NCBI GenBank assembly: GCA_038380795.1
Contig: CM076280.1
Span: 6,001,501-6,065,500 of the forward strand
Direction of reading: 5' to 3'
DNA: 64,000 bases
From: Pyrocephalus nanus
Taxonomy: Eukaryota; Chordata; Aves; Passeriformes; Tyrannidae
Shown here: positions 1-12,654 of the stretch, piece after piece
Layout: every line of letters begins with the position of its first letter
Numbering within the stretch: the first letter of the stretch is position 1
Made by a program: the position numbers and the translations under genes
Notes under the pieces: generated by a model
The model's input: only the letters and a program-made list of their open reading frames with translations
What the model was told of the DNA's origin: nothing
Databases searched by the model: none

Positions 1-1867
1 CCCAGCCTTGGAGCTTGGTGAGCAAGTCTGGACCAGGAGGAGCAGAGGAAAAAGCACTGAACTTCTCACAGCTGGGTCACTGTGGTTGGTCAGGGGTTTT
101 ATTAGCTGGAAAAAGAATGTAGAAGAATTGATCCTCATCACTAAAGCCTCAGCTGATACAACAAGTAGGTTGAAATTAAACCTCAGTGTCCCCCATAAAA
201 ACATCAAGTTTTTAGCCAAACTTTCAGCATGTGGATAGGCCAGGAGTTAAAGGAATATATTTCTCATACTTAAGGTTACTCCATTCTGCCCTAATTTGAG
301 GCCTGACAAAGCACTGAAACAGAACTAAAGCTCTTATTGTAACCATTTTGCCACAGTTTTCTTGCTAAATTGAGGACTTCTGTCTCCAAACTGTCAATCA
401 AGGACCTCTCACAGGCAGAAAACTTGCTTAAAAATGTATAAAGAGAAAGAGCTGCTCTGCTGACCCTGACTGCACACCAGCTCGAGGCAACACGTTTGGT
501 TGGGAGCGTGGAAGTGTCTCCAGCCAGAGCCCAGGTGTGTTGTGATCTCTCTGAAGTGATGCCACCTGTTTGGGCTGAGTGTGCAGTGAGCAACTGAGCT
601 GCTGGTTCTGAAGCCAGTGAAAGGAGCTCTACAGCTCTGACAATAAGCTGTGTCCCATCAGGGAAAGGGTGGCTGCAGCTCCCAGAGTTTATTTCCAGCT
701 GTGCTACTGATTCATCTGACTCTAAAACACTTCAAAGTTGAGTTTGTCAAACGTGATCTTGTAATTTGGCCCCTCCTTGATTTTTAGTGTTGTTGAGTCA
801 AGCACAAGTACCTGGTGAGACACTCAACAACTCTCAGCATAGATGCTGCACTGCTGGTGTTTGGTGGGAATATATTTGCAGGAGAGCAACTAGACCAAAG
901 GGATGGCTTTTTTGAGTTTTTACCTCCAGATATATCCTCCTTATGCTTGTGTGGTTGCAAGAGCCCTGATCCCTGCTCAGAAATGCCAGAAGTTGCTGTA
1001 ATATCAACAGCAACATCTCCAGAAAGCTCAGTGTGCTTTGAATGTCCATCTCCAAATTTCTTGAGCTGCTCAGAGTTAGGACTGAGTTATCCAGAGAGTC
1101 AAAGGAACAGGTAAAGCTTATGTGGATAGACCTGAGCTCACTTTAAACTGTCTCAGGTGTCTGGCAGCACAGCTTTGGTCTCAGTTTAAGATATAAAAGC
1201 CACCTATGACACAGTCAGCTCCAACAGGCAGAGCTGGTGCAGTCACTCTGGGTTGGCTCACTGGCCCTGCTGTCAAGCATTTCAGAGCCTGGGAGCCAAC
1301 AAAGCTCCTCAGTCCCTTTGGCTCTTTTGAAATATCTCCCTGGGAACACAACCTGATTTTGTTCAGGTCTGGTTTTGAGTTAAATAGCACTGATGGAAGA
1401 TGGTCTCCACCAGCAATATTACTTTGTTCAAGGTCATGGGAAGCCTGCAGAGAAGAATCGTTCCTTTATTGAGAGACTTTTGCCAGACAACATTAGCCAG
1501 TCTATTCTATCTCAAGCCCCTAGCCTTTAGATATAATTGCTTTATTAAATGTCACAAATGCTCATTTAACTTAGATGGTGTCTGTCTCTCTCTCTCAAAA
1601 AGAGAGAATCTTAATTTAGACACAGAAAATGGCCCATTTGCTGTAGAATTCAAAGCAAATACCCCATCTCTGACTCTAAACTCAGCCTCTTCTGTTGGAG
1701 TGTTTGCAGTAAGGGACATTTAAATGGCCTGAAACAAAGTCATTTTCTTTGTCATTATTACACTGGAGTTTTCCATCTCTCTGATTAGATTAGAATTGAA
1801 TCTGGTTGAAAGAAATTGAATTTGTACATTTCCCTAATCATACCATCTTCAAACACTGAACTTTCTA
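1..1867. other. Intergenic, no recognised feature
   Basis: No recognisable gene, RNA or repeat beyond a short TC run near 1589. The open frames are short and unlike known proteins. Confidence 0.5.
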
Positions 1868-2050
1868 GTACCAATTAGTCCGTCCTGATCGGAACGAACC
1901 TTCGGAGATGTCCCCATTGATGGGAACAAGGAATGAAAAGCTGTTGATGAAAGAGATGATCGATTGATAAACTGCCACCTGCATAAACCCTCTCGTGCTC
2001 TTTTCAGGCAATTGCATTTTTGGCGTCTTCAGAGCTCCTCTGCAGCAGGT
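1868..2050. promoter_or_regulatory. Candidate conserved non-coding element
   Basis: The sequence has several CpGs outside any GC-rich context (gtccgtcctgatcggaacga, accttcggagatg, gatgatcgattgataa, cctctcgtgctc) and TAAT-type and GATA-like motifs. CpG kept in ordinary sequence often marks constrained DNA. Inference only. Confidence 0.3.
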
Positions 2051-4190
2051 GAGCACTGAAAAAATGTGCTGTTCTGCTCTGTAGTTGTAGAAAATTCACA
2101 CCCTTTGTTCTGGTGGTCGTGGTCAGTGTGGACTTGCTGTGACAGGATATCCCTGGCTTGCACTTGGTTGAATTTTGTCATTTTCACCTGGCTGAGCTGG
2201 GTTTAGGAAGCTGCTTTAGTGTGCTGGGGGTTGTAAATCCCTTCTGCAAGCAGCCAACTGCCCCTGTGCCTTGTGTGGCTCTAGGAACTTCATCCGGGGT
2301 TCTCTTGGACACTCCTATCTAAGCACTGCAACACACATTTGTTATTACACTTCATTTTCTGGATGTAGAACCCTGTTTCCATCTGTCCCTGTTGACAAAC
2401 TGAAAAAAAAAAAAAAAAACACAACAAAAATTTTGTACCCCTGTGTGTGCCAACTGCCTGTCTTTTTGCAGCAGGACCCACCTCTAATTTTGGATTAAAC
2501 AAGTCGGCTAAAGATGGCAAAGGGCAACTCAGTAACATCTCCTCCAGCAAGATGCAGGAGATAAGTATGTGCGCACATGGGAGCACGTCAGCAGCACACA
2601 GGGTTAAGAATAGTCTGAGTGCCAGCTCTCAGTCTGTCAGCTGTGACCCCACCTTGAGGGTGGACAGAGAAGAGACCTCGGGGAGAGGGGGGGGCTGGTG
2701 AAAAGCACAGGGTTGTTACAGATTAGGGAGTTATCGATGGGAAGTTAATGGCAAATATTCAAGGCAAAGGAGACGGCTTCTGACAGCCAACCAGAGCTAA
2801 ATGATTGCTGAAGTGGCATTAAATTAAGCTGGTTTTGACACAGATGTATTTACCTCTCTGGGAGCAGAGAAGCACCTCACTGGGCCGGGGTTTTTCTTCA
2901 AGCGAAGAGTGGAGACATTAAGACAGTTTCAGTGACTGCTCAAATGGAATGTGTTTTTATATTGAGAAGGGTTGTTTCAAGGAAACATCTATCAAAAGGG
3001 AAAACAAGATTTCAGCGAGCAGAAGCACTGTTAGATCAGAACCTGAGAGATGAAGTGCAGGATCATTGTTAGTGGAAGAGTGAAAATAAAATAAGAGAGC
3101 TCCAACTTTGAAACATTTGGCTTCATTACTCTCCATTCCTCAAACAATCAGAACTGCCTCAGGTCATCCTCTCAGAGGTTTTTTTCCCCCCTGTTTTGAT
3201 CATTATTCCACAGGGACACTCTCTGCACTAGCTCATGTTTGTGCTGCCTTCTAAACTGACATAGTGTGGGAAAGGTTCTGCAGTCCCCAGAGACCAGACA
3301 TAGCCCTGTCTGGCCTGGCTGTTTGGCAGTGTGTAATACAGCAGTAATACAGCAGCAGCATTTTTTTTTTTAAAATAAATAACTGTTTCAAATAAAATGA
3401 GCAGCAGGGCTCCATTTATAATCAGCAGAGAGAGGGGAAGGTATTTCAAGGGGGTGACTCACCACAAGATATGTCTAAGGCTGCTCAGTGGACTTGTCCT
3501 CATCTCATGGGCTGTAGAAGCACATAGATGAGTGGCATAGCAGTGGATGGCAATAGTCTGATAAAATTAATCCATTCAAAGTGGCTAATCCCTTCCAGAT
3601 GGCTTGGGGGATGAATAGAATTCCACAAAATTGGAGTCTCTGAGCAAGAAATCAGTGAGACCGTAGAACATCCTTTAGCTTTAGGGATCATGGAGGGACA
3701 GGGGCATTTCAAGCAGAGGAATGTGATGTCTTTGCAGTGCTCAGAGGACAGGAGGCACCTCTGACCCCTCCTGAGCACAGTTCTTCTCCATCTGATCCCT
3801 CCTGGAGGGACTGCAGCAGTGCCCTTTGGAGGAAAGCCGAGGATTGCTTGTCCCACATCCTACCACAGTGACATGTATCAGATGATCTCCTCAGACAGTG
3901 GCTCCCCCTCATGAGAGCATTAGTGACACTCATTTTCAGCATCAAATAGTGGCTTTGCAGAGGCTCCAGCTCAGAAGCTAATGAATGGTTGCTCAAGGAA
4001 GTTATTTTTGCCAGCTGTTGGCAGTAGTTATTTTGCTTTTAATTGTGCATTCACATGCCTGAGTCTGATAACAGTGACTTCTGTGGAAAAAAAAATGCGG
4101 TTTCATGAATAATAAACGGTCCCTCGAAAAAGAAACCCACTCTGTTTTAGAGACCAGGAACCTCCTGATCCACTGTTGTCAGCTCTGCAG
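2051..4190. other. Intergenic; possible element at 2710-2860
   Basis: Mostly featureless. The part at about 2710-2860 (gttatcgatgggaagttaat, aaatgattgctgaagtggca, ttaaattaagctgg) has the texture of a conserved non-coding element. No gene seen. Confidence 0.35.
2403..2419. repeat. Poly(A) tract of 17 bases
   Basis: A simple homopolymer followed by A/C-rich bases. Confidence 0.85.
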
Positions 4191-4194
4191 AGTC

Positions 4195-4790
4195 TGGTAT
4201 TCACCAATGCATTCAGCATCCTCCTGAATAATGATAATTCATCTGTGTTCACTTCACAAAAGTATCATATTTTATGGAAGGAGTTAATTAAATGGTGATT
4301 TGCACTTCCGCTGAACATTAAACATTTAATGCAGATGCTCCAGTCATTGCCTGAGCTCTAAAGTGGGAAAATGGCTTCAAAACTTCATATTTCCTTAAGA
4401 GGTTTAATGATGCTAGATCAGGCTATTTGCATACATACATATACAGGCATATTTTATACCAGCATTTATTTCAAACAAACCCAGCTTTCTTCTTGCCATG
4501 TTCTCAAGAATACGAGGCAGGACACACAGATTGCAACTGAAGGGTTCTCTCTGGATGATTTGCCCCTGCCACCATCAAATTAATGGGCTCATTAACGAGA
4601 GATTTTCTAGGAAGGCATTAGAAAGAAACAGTTATCTACAGCGGGTCGTCTCTCCTATAATTTAGAATAAATTAATTGGTAATAAATTAAGAATGCTAAA
4701 AATTAATTCTCGTACAGCAGGAGTGGGGCTTATACGCATTGCCTTCAGCTCAAGTGTCACAGTAAATCCTCTGTAAGTAAATAATTGTTG
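4195..4790. promoter_or_regulatory. AT-rich candidate regulatory block
   Basis: Dense in TAAT/ATTA cores: aataatgataattcatc, gagttaattaaatggtgatt, attaattggtaataaattaa and aaaaattaattctcgtac. It resembles homeodomain-bound conserved non-coding DNA of gene deserts. Inference without an alignment. Confidence 0.3.
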
Positions 4791-7700
4791 GGATGGGGGA
4801 GGAAAAGGAATTAATATTAATGTGCATTGGAGGGGATGACACAGAGGTGAAATGTAAGGCAGCCTCTGGATGGTGTGAGAGGAGCGCTCTGGCTTCCTGA
4901 AATATGAGTCTTCCTGGGAGGCAGTAACATAAAACGAGGTACTGCTGGGTGTCTCCATCCCTCATGCTCCGGGTGGCCCTGATGGATTGCCCTGCTCCCG
5001 TCCAAGCGGCGCTGTCAGCACAGTGGGTCCCGCCATGTGCTGAGCAAACGGATGGATGTCACACCTGCTCTGGGAATGCTGTTCCAGGTTGTTCCAGGGC
5101 TGCCCCCGTCGGGTTTTGCAGTGTAGAACTGAGACCCCACTTTCACAGAACTTGGCAGTTTTTTTCCCTCTTACCCTCAAAAGAAAACAAAGTTGGAATC
5201 GCTCCAGTTTTGGAATGTAACTCGTGAAAGTGGAGGAATTTCTTTTTTTGTTGTTTTGAAGTCATGTGTTTTCAAGTAAGGGAGAGATGGGCGGAGAGCA
5301 GAGATGTTTCAACACATCTTCAAAAGCAAAAAAGTTTCATTCTCTCCACCCCCAGCAACTATTTAGGAAGAAAAAGACAAACTTTTTATTTAGGTTGTTC
5401 CGTTAATAACTCTGCATCTTCTAAGTGCCAAATTGCTTGGGTCTTTCCCTCCTCCCAAATTCACACATCACTTTGAAATATAAGAAGCTCTGGTTTGTCA
5501 TTCTACTCCAGGATTTTCAGATCTCAACTTCTTTTCCACAATCATCTCTCTCTCTCTCTCAAAAAAAAAAAAAAATAAAAGGCTTAAAGCAGTTATTGTT
5601 GCGTATAACAAATGCTCTTAGAGTACCAGTTATGCTTTAATGTACATTAATTTTAGATCTCCTGGCCCTTTTCCAACAAAGCCTGTGCCTAGAATTTTTT
5701 TTAGACTATGAAAAATTATTCACAGATATGTCAAGCATTAAGTTAGTAAATGAATATAGGTTTGAATTCAATTTGTTTTAGCAAACTACTGTTATAAAGT
5801 GCCTAGTGTAGCGTGAATTATTATCCAGATTTATGCTTAGCATCTGACAAAATGTTAAGCTACTTTTTCAGGTATCCACTAATTCTAAATAAAGGCAGAA
5901 CTGTGGCATTCCCACATGGCACTTCCCAACGCCAGCTTCACACTCCGTCACATTTTTAACTTGATGCTGTTCCTGCCATTGATATCTTCCAATTCCAGGT
6001 GCTTCAGCAGAGGCAGGATTTATTCAGTGCCCGATCCGTGTTTGCTGTAGCCTGTTTGGGCAGAGATACGTGTCTTTTCAGCCTCACATCAACTCAAAAG
6101 TGTGTTCTCCTCCACTCCTCCCACGTCCCATAAAATTTCAGGGCAAAGGGCCTGATCCTGAGTGTTCTGGGCACAAAAACACAGCTCAGGATGAGAAATA
6201 TTTTTGGCTGGATTTTTGCAGGATTTTTGGCTGGGGCAGCAGAGGAGGTCCTGCCCACATCAGTCACATCAGATGGGACAGTGAGAGGCATTTCTCCCAG
6301 AGGACACAGCAAAGGAGTTGGTGGGTATTCCCAGGCATTTAGGGAGGGAAGGAGGGGGGATTACAACAGCCACCTCCCCTTCAGGGATGTTATCCAGTGG
6401 AAGAAGGATTGTGTCTTACCAGACCCTTCCTCCTCAGAAGGCAACAAAAGGAACAGACCCTTCTCTGTGCAGGACGATGTTTCACCTCCCAGCTTAAATC
6501 CAGGGGTTTTAGGTGAGCTTTGCTTTGCTTGTAGGTTTTTTGCCCTAACACACAGCGTGTCTGCACCACCTATTTACACACTGTCAGTGGATATGAGCTT
6601 TAACTTGCCAAAATTGGGCTGGGCTCTGCCAGATACAGGGACAGGAGATGGGGACAGCTGTCCACCCAGGCTCTGGGAGGAGTGACAGGACCCTCACATT
6701 TATTGCCACCTGAAGGACAGGCAGCTGACAGGAGGTGTCCAAAGGACTTATAAAAATGTGGCTGAGGTCCATATTCTCTTCCAGAGGTGAAGTTCTATGA
6801 GCAAAGCTGGCTTGCTCTCCTGCTAGCCATGGCAGCTCAGGGGGCAGAACACAATCCTCATGGTTAGCAGTTTCAGTCCCTGCTTGAGAACACGATGGAT
6901 TTCCAACATTCCTACTCAGGCTCTGTGCAAAGGACCATCCCTTCATCTCCAGAAGGGAGCCAGGCAGCACCATCACACAACCCACTCACCATTCACACCA
7001 TTAACTGCTCTTATAGTGGGCCTGAACATCTGATTAAACATTCACCAGGCTGAGCTCCAGCCTCATCCTGGAAAGGAGCCACCAGCACATCAAACCAGCA
7101 CTGCAAGATTTACAAGGCACAGATGAAGCCGAGCCCTACAATAGTTCATTATAATTAACAAAGCTGGAATTGCACTGGGCTTTGAGCTCTATATCAATGC
7201 TAAATATCTCATTACCAGAGTAAAATATTTATGTCTCGTGGTCTTTATCACAAATGCAGGCTCGCAGTTGGTGTGTTCTGGTCCAGAAGATGAATTCCAA
7301 GGAGAAAATGAACGGCTTGGATTAAAAGGCTGGCAGCCTTTTGGGATGAAATTCCTTACTGCACATGACCCCAGTGATGGAGGGAGAAATGAATGCACAG
7401 CGAGTGCACAGCCTGGAGCTGCAGAATTATGGTCTGTGTAGGCAAATGCTCTCCACTTTTCCCTCTGGTGTCTCCTTAGGGCCAGATCGATCCCTGGGCT
7501 GTCACAGCTGATGGTGATTTGTGCTTGTACTTCATCAGGGGCTGGCAAGTGCTCCTGGGTCCAGCTGCAGTGGTGGGAATTGCTGGTGCACACATGCCCC
7601 TGAGTCTGAAGACTCTCCCTGTGGCCCACCATGCTGCCCCTCCAACCTGAGGGTCTTGGGGGACTTCGGGTATTGAGAGTGGAAGATAAAGATGACTGAC

Positions 7701-8579
7701 TTTTTCCCTGATAACCCCAGGGGGTCTGCACCACCCAGGAGCTTTGATGAGCTCCTGTAAGGCCTCTTTTTCTCTCCCCACTGGGAAGGATGCACCTCTG
7801 CAAGCACAGCCTTCCTCTGCTGCCACCAGCACTCCATCCCCAGCCAGGGCAAAGCTCCACAACCTCCACATGTATAGGAGAAGTAAAAGTTAGGATTTGT
7901 TACTCATTTTAATCTTGTCTCTGAAGAACAAAGGTCAAGTCCTAGGCAAAGGCTGCAGCTCATTTCTGTTGGCTCAGCAGTGCTACACTGAGGACTCGAA
8001 TAATTTGGAGGTGTGAATTCTGTGCTGGGACTTTGGAAGGGCTGCTTCCCTGCCCTGCCACAGGCTATCCCTGCATCTAAGTGAGTCTCGTAGGCTTGAC
8101 TCTCTTCCCCTTCTGCAGGTGGAGGCAAAAACGTCCTTGTCCTTGTCCCCTGCCCTTGCCTGGCCTGTCAGTGTGGGACGGAGCAGGCACAGCCTTGTGC
8201 TGTGCGTGTGTTTGGTGGCAGGAACGGGCGAGCCCTGATCTCCACGGGGACCTCTGGGCTCCACTCTAGTATGAATAAACAATTTTCCTCTCTACTGCCT
8301 GTTACTCCACATTTGTAAATAACTCCCAGAGTCACCACGAAGCTCAGGCACGAAGGCTGAGCCACCTCAGAGACCCAGCAGGAGTTCAGCACACTGGCAC
8401 AGGGTTTAATCCAGGGAACGGGCAGAGGAGCCCCTGCAGCACCCCACAGACAGACGTGGCGGGCTGGTGTCACTCTGCCCTTGGTCCCTCTGCACCTTCC
8501 CCAGTTCCCTGGCCTTGCAGGGAGGAAACATGCTGGCTGGGAGAGGATACACACTGGGAACCAGCCAAGGAGGGATGAA
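4791..8579. other. Intergenic; AT-rich stretch 5590-5900, otherwise plain
   Basis: The interval 5590-5900 is AT-rich with gaattattatccagattta-like content and may be conserved non-coding DNA. Near 6211-6236 a short unit (atttttggctgg) repeats two to three times. The 226-codon open frame at 7189-7869 (-) resembles no protein I know. Confidence 0.4.
5544..5575. repeat. (TC)n followed by poly(A)
   Basis: About eight TC dinucleotides running directly into 15 A. A compound microsatellite. Confidence 0.85.
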
Positions 8580-9035
8580 ATAGAGTTGTCAGCATTTTTT
8601 AGCCATATCGACTCCCATTAGCGGGAGCGCTGGTGTGATGGATCCCAACCCGGCTGGAGGAGGGCAGGGGGGGAATGGATTGCTTTGCTCACACCAGCTT
8701 TCACAAGCGAAATGCTAAACTGCTCAGCTTGGCAACATTTAGTTTCCAAAAGCTGGTGTAGCTATTGCCAACCCACTCCAAAGAACGGAGCAATTTTTTA
8801 AATTCCAATTAGCGGGTGAACGGGTTTTGACAGAGGGAAGTTGGGAGCATGGAGGCCCATTTTGTATCCTTAGGACATTTATTTGGGAGATTAGCACCTC
8901 CTAGTAAACAGGTATTAACTAAAATCTGTCTGAATTATGCTTCTAATTACTATTTCATTTGCAGTGGTGGTGTATTTATTACAATAAGCTTCCTGTGTAT
9001 TTATTGTATTATGTATTGGAGTGAGACTCGGGCTG
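8580..9035. promoter_or_regulatory. Candidate regulatory block with paired ATTAGCGGG
   Basis: ATTAGCGGG occurs at 8617-8625 and 8808-8816 in the same orientation, 191 bp apart. The first lies inside a CTCCC...GGGAG inverted repeat. The right part (8870-9010) is AT-rich with attatgcttctaattacta and similar. The function is inferred. Confidence 0.35.
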
Positions 9036-9499
9036 CTGAATGTATGTGCTGAACGTGAGGGCTCACAAGCACTGCAGTGAGCACAAGTGCAAAGCCCTTC
9101 ACAGGAGCTGAGACATTTTACTCAAATACTGGAATCTTTCTCTTGCATTAAAGGCAAGAAATATTCCAGATGTCCACTTTCATGATGACCTTTAGAAGTA
9201 TTACTTGATCATCTTTGTTTATTATTTTTCTCTCTCGTTTTTGACACTGTTGCCCAAAATGACAATCCTAATTTTTTTTTTCTCAATAAGCTCTCTCTGT
9301 TAGAGGTACACTTAGTAGCTGGATCACCCTGTGCTCTGTTGGAAGCCCTGCAGGTATTGCTTTGCTGCTGTTTTCTGAGGTGGGCTTTCCCCTCCATTTT
9401 CTGCAGGCTCAGGTGCATCAATCCACAGCTTGGTTGCTGTTTTTTTTTTGCTGATGGCAACCTCCAATGTGACCTAAGACATAGCTGTGGGCTCTAAGA

Positions 9500-9740
9500 A
9501 GCCCATTCCAGATTTCACACTATAATATATTGAGTCTTTACACAAACACCCTGGAGCCAGGACGGCTGTAAATCGTGGTTAGACAATTGTGCATTTAATG
9601 TTTCTCATAAACGTGTAAAGTTTGTCTCCAGAAAGCCATAATGAAGGAAAGCAGATTGAAGCCAGGAAGTGTCTTGTTAGCATGTGATGGAAATGTTAAT
9701 CAGTAGTCTTTAAGGAGGATGTAATTAATTCCCCTCATAG
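9500..9740. promoter_or_regulatory. Candidate conserved non-coding element
   Basis: Contains ctgtaaatcgtggttagaca, aattgtgcatttaatgtttc, gaaatgttaatcagtagtct and gatgtaattaattcccc: balanced composition, TAAT cores and isolated CpGs. Texture only; no alignment is available. Confidence 0.3.
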
Positions 9741-11310
9741 TGCTGTGTGAGGTTCCTGGGGGCAATCAGGCTGCAAAGGGCAGAGCAGTTGGGAGGGGAA
9801 GGGGGGAAGGTTATTCTGCTCTGGGAGAGGGGCTGCTTAGGGACTCTCCACCATTTTACAGTTTTTGGGATTGGCCTGGAGCAAAGACCTACCTGAGACC
9901 TGGCCTTGGTTCATGGAAACAGGTAAGTCATGTCATTGTTTTCTGATTCCGAGTGCACTCAGTTGGCAAAACTTAGCAACAGATACTCCTAAAACAGGTA
10001 GTTTGAAATCTCCTGCTAAGCAGGTTCTGCTGGGCACCTGGTCTTCCCTCTTTTTTTTCTTCAAAGTTCTGCTCCCTACTGCTCTTACACTTGTATTTTG
10101 TTGTGGTTTTTTTTTATATTCTGCCCTATTTTGGCATGGGTCAGAGTCTTTGATCTGGATGGAGGAATGCAAACTATTTGAGGAATGCAAGGGAAGTGGA
10201 TTGAGGTTTTCATTCCTCCTTGGAGTGGGTAGGGGAGCCCTGTCTGGAGTCAGTGTGATTCCAGACTGATCCTGGAGGGAAGCTGTAAATGCACAGGGCT
10301 GCTCCAGAGATCTCAGCTAGAGATTGTTGTGGTCTGGGCAGTATTCTTTCAGGTTGCCTAGTATTGCTCTTCAAATGAGCATCATTTGTTTCCATTTCTA
10401 GTGCAAAGGAGCACTTCAACTTCTATCTTGAAAATCTACTCATTGTGTTTCAAACATCCCTCTGTGTGGAACCTCTTGTATTTTTCCAGTGCAAAGGGCT
10501 TTCCATCTGAATGGAAATTAAAGTTTGACTTTATTTCCTTGGACTTGAGAGCTTCTGTTAGTAATAACTCCTGGGTTGGATCTGAATTTCATCCTTGTTA
10601 TTGCACTTTTCACACTCTGCCTGAGGCCTCAGTGTTACAACAAAAGAAAAATTCCCAGTCCTTGGGGATCTCTATTGACTATGACTCTTCCAACATCTGG
10701 GACTCCCCCATCCCAGCAGATTTGCAAGTAGAGAGAGAGACTTTATTTTACTGGTTAATTTTGCAGAAAATAATAACACATGCAAACCAGTGAGACTGTA
10801 AACCAAACCCATTAAACCTGATTATTGTCAATTTGTGCCTCGTACCTGCGGCTCGCTGAAAGTTCTTGCCTGTGGTTACCCAGCAATTGTTGTTGTTTAT
10901 GTGTTTATGAGCTTGTACCCAACATATGCTTAATGGCTCTTCTGCTCATCTTTTTCACTGTGGTTCTCATTGCTGTTTCTGTAAGACATTGTGGCCACAG
11001 CAGTCACAAACTGTCTCTTCCTGGCAAGGGCTGCTGACCTTTTTTGTAAAAGGCCCCTGTTGTGACAGGCTTTGAACTTTTGTCCTCCTCTCCAGCACTG
11101 CTTTTGGCTGATGAACTGCAAGGAACAACACAACAGTGTGGGAAGGGGCTACAGCACAAAGTCCTGGCTCAAGGTGGGATCAGACCCATCAGGGAGGGCT
11201 GATTGATCCACACATGATCTGGGCAACAGGAGAAAATACTCCAGCTATGCTAGAGGCCAGCTGAGAGATTACTCTTCCCATAAGAGAAGATAAATTGGTT
11301 GGTTTGTTGT

Positions 11311-11312
<2 letters not shown>

Positions 11313-11338
<26 letters not shown>
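11313..11338. repeat. Poly(T) tract of 26 bases
   Basis: A pure T run with no recognisable retroelement beside it. Confidence 0.9.
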
Positions 11339-11343
<5 letters not shown>

Positions 11344-12609
11344 GGATTTTCTGGTAACTGAAACTATTTATTTGATGACAGTGGATGTAAAACCCCATGT
11401 AGGAAAATGTGCACTTCGAGGATGGTCTGGGAGGACTGCAGATACCACTTCATTGAAGTTATTTCTCAAAACCCCTCCTCAGCTGCCAGTTATGACTGGA
11501 GGTGTCTGAACCCCTTGGCCTGGGGGGTTTATTGACTTATTCAAGTTTTTGAGGAAGCTGGCATTTTTATACCATTGGAAAAATTGGTATTCCCACCAAA
11601 TGTTGTCTCTGGAATCAGAGGCAGAAGTTCACAGTGTGGCTCTCCTGGGAGAACTGAGAGCAAGGAAGGAGTCCAGGATTTGTTGTGCAAAGACAGAAAA
11701 GGGCTTGGTGACACACAAACCAGACCAGGGCACTCAGGCCTAAAGGTTTGCCAGCAGCTCTCTGATTTCTGACAGCTCTGATATCGGGAATTTCAGCACA
11801 TGGGCTGTCTTTCAACTTCCCTCTGAAGTGAGGGACCTGTTGTCCTGCCCTGGTGTGCCCAACCAAACCTGGGAGGTCCCAAACCTCTCCTGGATCCAGC
11901 CCCTCACGGTCACTGCAATATCTGCTCACTTCTTAACTGGAAACCCGGTGTTTCTGCTCCCATTTTGAACTGAGTCAGTAAGAAATGCAAACTATTACTT
12001 CAGTGCCTGCCTTTCTCTTATGGGGTTGGAGGAGCATTACCTTTACTTAGTGGGTGGAATAGATGTGTTCCGTGACTCTTCAGGGAATTGATGTTCACGT
12101 TATTAAGTTTAACATATTGCTCTCGGTTCCACATCTTTTTTGTTTAACAAGCAATTGCAGACTCAAAATGATGAGCTCGGTTGCAAATGCTGCACCTCTC
12201 TTTTGGGGTCTGGGGACCGAGTTTTACCAATTAAAGTGGAAATATGTTTGAACTGTGCAGTGGAAAATCAACATCCAAATTAGTACCGTGTAAGATTAAA
12301 AATACTGTGGTAGGACCTCACTAGAGACCAGTGTAACCCCAGCCTCAGTGAGGCTGTCTAGGGGAGCTGGTTTTGTTCCCTTGGCATAATGTTTGTCCTT
12401 GGAGAAGCTTATGGTGGGGTCAGAGCATCATCCCTGGAGGAGAAACCCTTCTTTGGGGTCACTGCAATGAGACCACCGTGGGTTCCTGCAGAGCATCAGG
12501 TGCAGGGGGTCTGAAATAGCAAATTTCCAGCATCTTTTTCCAATGTCTGCAGCCAGTCCTGATTTGGGGAGGTTGGCTGATTCTGATTTTTTTCATTTTT
12601 CTTTTTTTT

Positions 12610-12611
<2 letters not shown>

Positions 12612-12654
<43 letters not shown>
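12612..12654. repeat. Poly(T) tract of 43 bases
   Basis: An uninterrupted run of 43 T preceded by shorter T runs. It could be the poly(A) tail of a minus-strand retrocopy, but I recognise no gene in the sequence to its right. It creates spurious Phe-rich and Lys-rich open frames. Confidence 0.9.

Noticed and set aside
7189..7869. 226-codon open frame on the minus strand
   Set aside because: No recognisable protein; three overlapping frames share the interval, which suggests stop-poor composition rather than coding.
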